Origin: Polynucleobacter sp. AP-Melu-500A-A1
GTDB taxonomy: Bacteria; Pseudomonadota; Gammaproteobacteria; Burkholderiales; Burkholderiaceae
Direction of reading: 5' to 3'
NCBI RefSeq assembly: GCF_018882125.1
Contig: NZ_JACVOZ010000004.1
Coordinates: 62,001-126,000 of the forward strand
Length of the DNA stretch: 64,000 nt
Position 1 is the first letter of the stretch, and each line of letters opens with the position of its first letter. The position numbers and the translations under genes were made by a program. Below the pieces are notes generated by a model. The model was not told the DNA's origin, did not search any database, and saw nothing but the letters and a program-made list of their open reading frames with translations. Of the stretch, positions 63,556-64,000 are shown piece by piece.

Positions 63556-64000
63556 TTAAAAGCCAAAGTCACTGAGAGAAGGGTGATCATCTGGTCTTCT
63601 ACCAAGAGGCCAAAAGAATTTTCTATCTGATTCTTTAATGGGTAAATCATTGATGCTGGCAAAGCGTCGCATCATAAATCCATTCTCATTAAATTCCCAA
63701 TTTTCATTACCAAAACTTCGGCTCCAATTACCTGAGTCATCATGGCACTCGTAAGCAAAGCGAACAGCGATACGATTATCCGTGAAAGCCCAAAGCTCTT
63801 TAATGAGTCTGTAATCTAATTCCTTATCCCATTTACGTCGCAGAAATTCTTTTACTTGTTCTCGTCCTCTGGGAAATTCCGAACGGTTTCGCCAAATAGT
63901 ATCTTCGGTATAAACCAAAGAAACTTTTTCCGGATCTCTTGTATTCCAAGCATCTTCAGCCATACGTATCTTTTGTATCGCTGTCTCTTTGGTAAATGGG
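63556..64000 (-). CDS. DUF1348 / SnoaL-like protein (N-terminus outside window)
   Basis: Read on the minus strand, the frame continues from Met at 63963 upstream to the window edge with family-like residues ([12 protein letters not shown]), so the gene starts beyond base 64000. [20 protein letters not shown] and [20 protein letters not shown] match DUF1348, with [20 protein letters not shown] further on. It is a NTF2-like fold of unknown activity. Confidence 0.87.
   Translation of the reverse strand, partial: PFTKETAIQKIRMAEDAWNTRDPEKVSLVYTEDTIWRNRSEFPRGREQVKEFLRRKWDKELDYRLIKELWAFTDNRIAVRFAYECHDDSGNWSRSFGNENWEFNENGFMMRRFASINDLPIKESDRKFFWPLGRRPDDHPSLSDFGF

Overview
The window looks like chromosome from a betaproteobacterium of the Burkholderiaceae, most likely Polynucleobacter or a close relative. 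This is inferred from the moderate GC content, short intergenic gaps, monomeric NADP isocitrate dehydrogenase, and a large set of TctC/Bug-type solute receptors next to CoA-dependent catabolic genes. No rRNA, tRNA, insertion sequence, prophage or CRISPR array was seen. Both edges cut through genes.

Layout. (1) 1-930: a persulfide-dioxygenase-like hydrolase and an ArsR regulator with the cysteine pair of the sulfide sensors SqrR/BigR. (2) 1012-3840: a four-gene minus-strand operon (outer-membrane protein, FMN-binding protein, ApbE flavin transferase, histidine-rich membrane protein) behind two perfect Fur-box-like palindromes; probably an iron-regulated flavinylated electron-transfer system. 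(3) 3907-16600: mostly housekeeping genes: secreted nuclease, lytic transglycosylase, FKBP isomerase, MFS exporter, isocitrate dehydrogenase, MsrP, an MBL hydrolase, an SDR, RsuA and pterin dehydratase. (4) 16961-24522: a tight operon of a secreted beta-propeller, a cupredoxin-like protein, a polytopic membrane protein and a ModA-like binding protein, then a two-subunit molybdenum hydroxylase (IorAB type) and MsrQ. (5) 24519-28581: SRAP protein, esterase, a U32 hydroxylation protein and a CitE-type lyase. (6) 28632-58979: a catabolic island with two IclR regulators, seven orphan TctC receptors, and enzymes for CoA activation or transfer, beta-oxidation, thiolysis, lactone or pyrone hydrolysis and aldol cleavage. 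From 36212 to 58979, 21 genes run in one direction with almost no gaps. (7) 58986-64000: a light and DNA-repair neighbourhood with an iron-sulfur (6-4) photolyase, TIGR03643 protein, a DUF2256 mini-protein, SDR, DCC-family protein, DUF2452, HPP and DUF1348 proteins. Two genes there share a 33-base upstream element that ends exactly at their start codons.

How it fits together. The catabolic island probably takes up organic acids through periplasmic receptors (the TctAB membrane partners are not in this window), makes CoA thioesters, and degrades them to acetyl-CoA, pyruvate or succinyl-CoA; IclR regulators with palindromic operators probably control it. Several genes handle oxidative or light stress (MsrPQ, photolyase, SRAP, persulfide handling), which suits a sunlit freshwater habitat. 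All functional calls rest on reading the protein sequences by eye; no database search was run.
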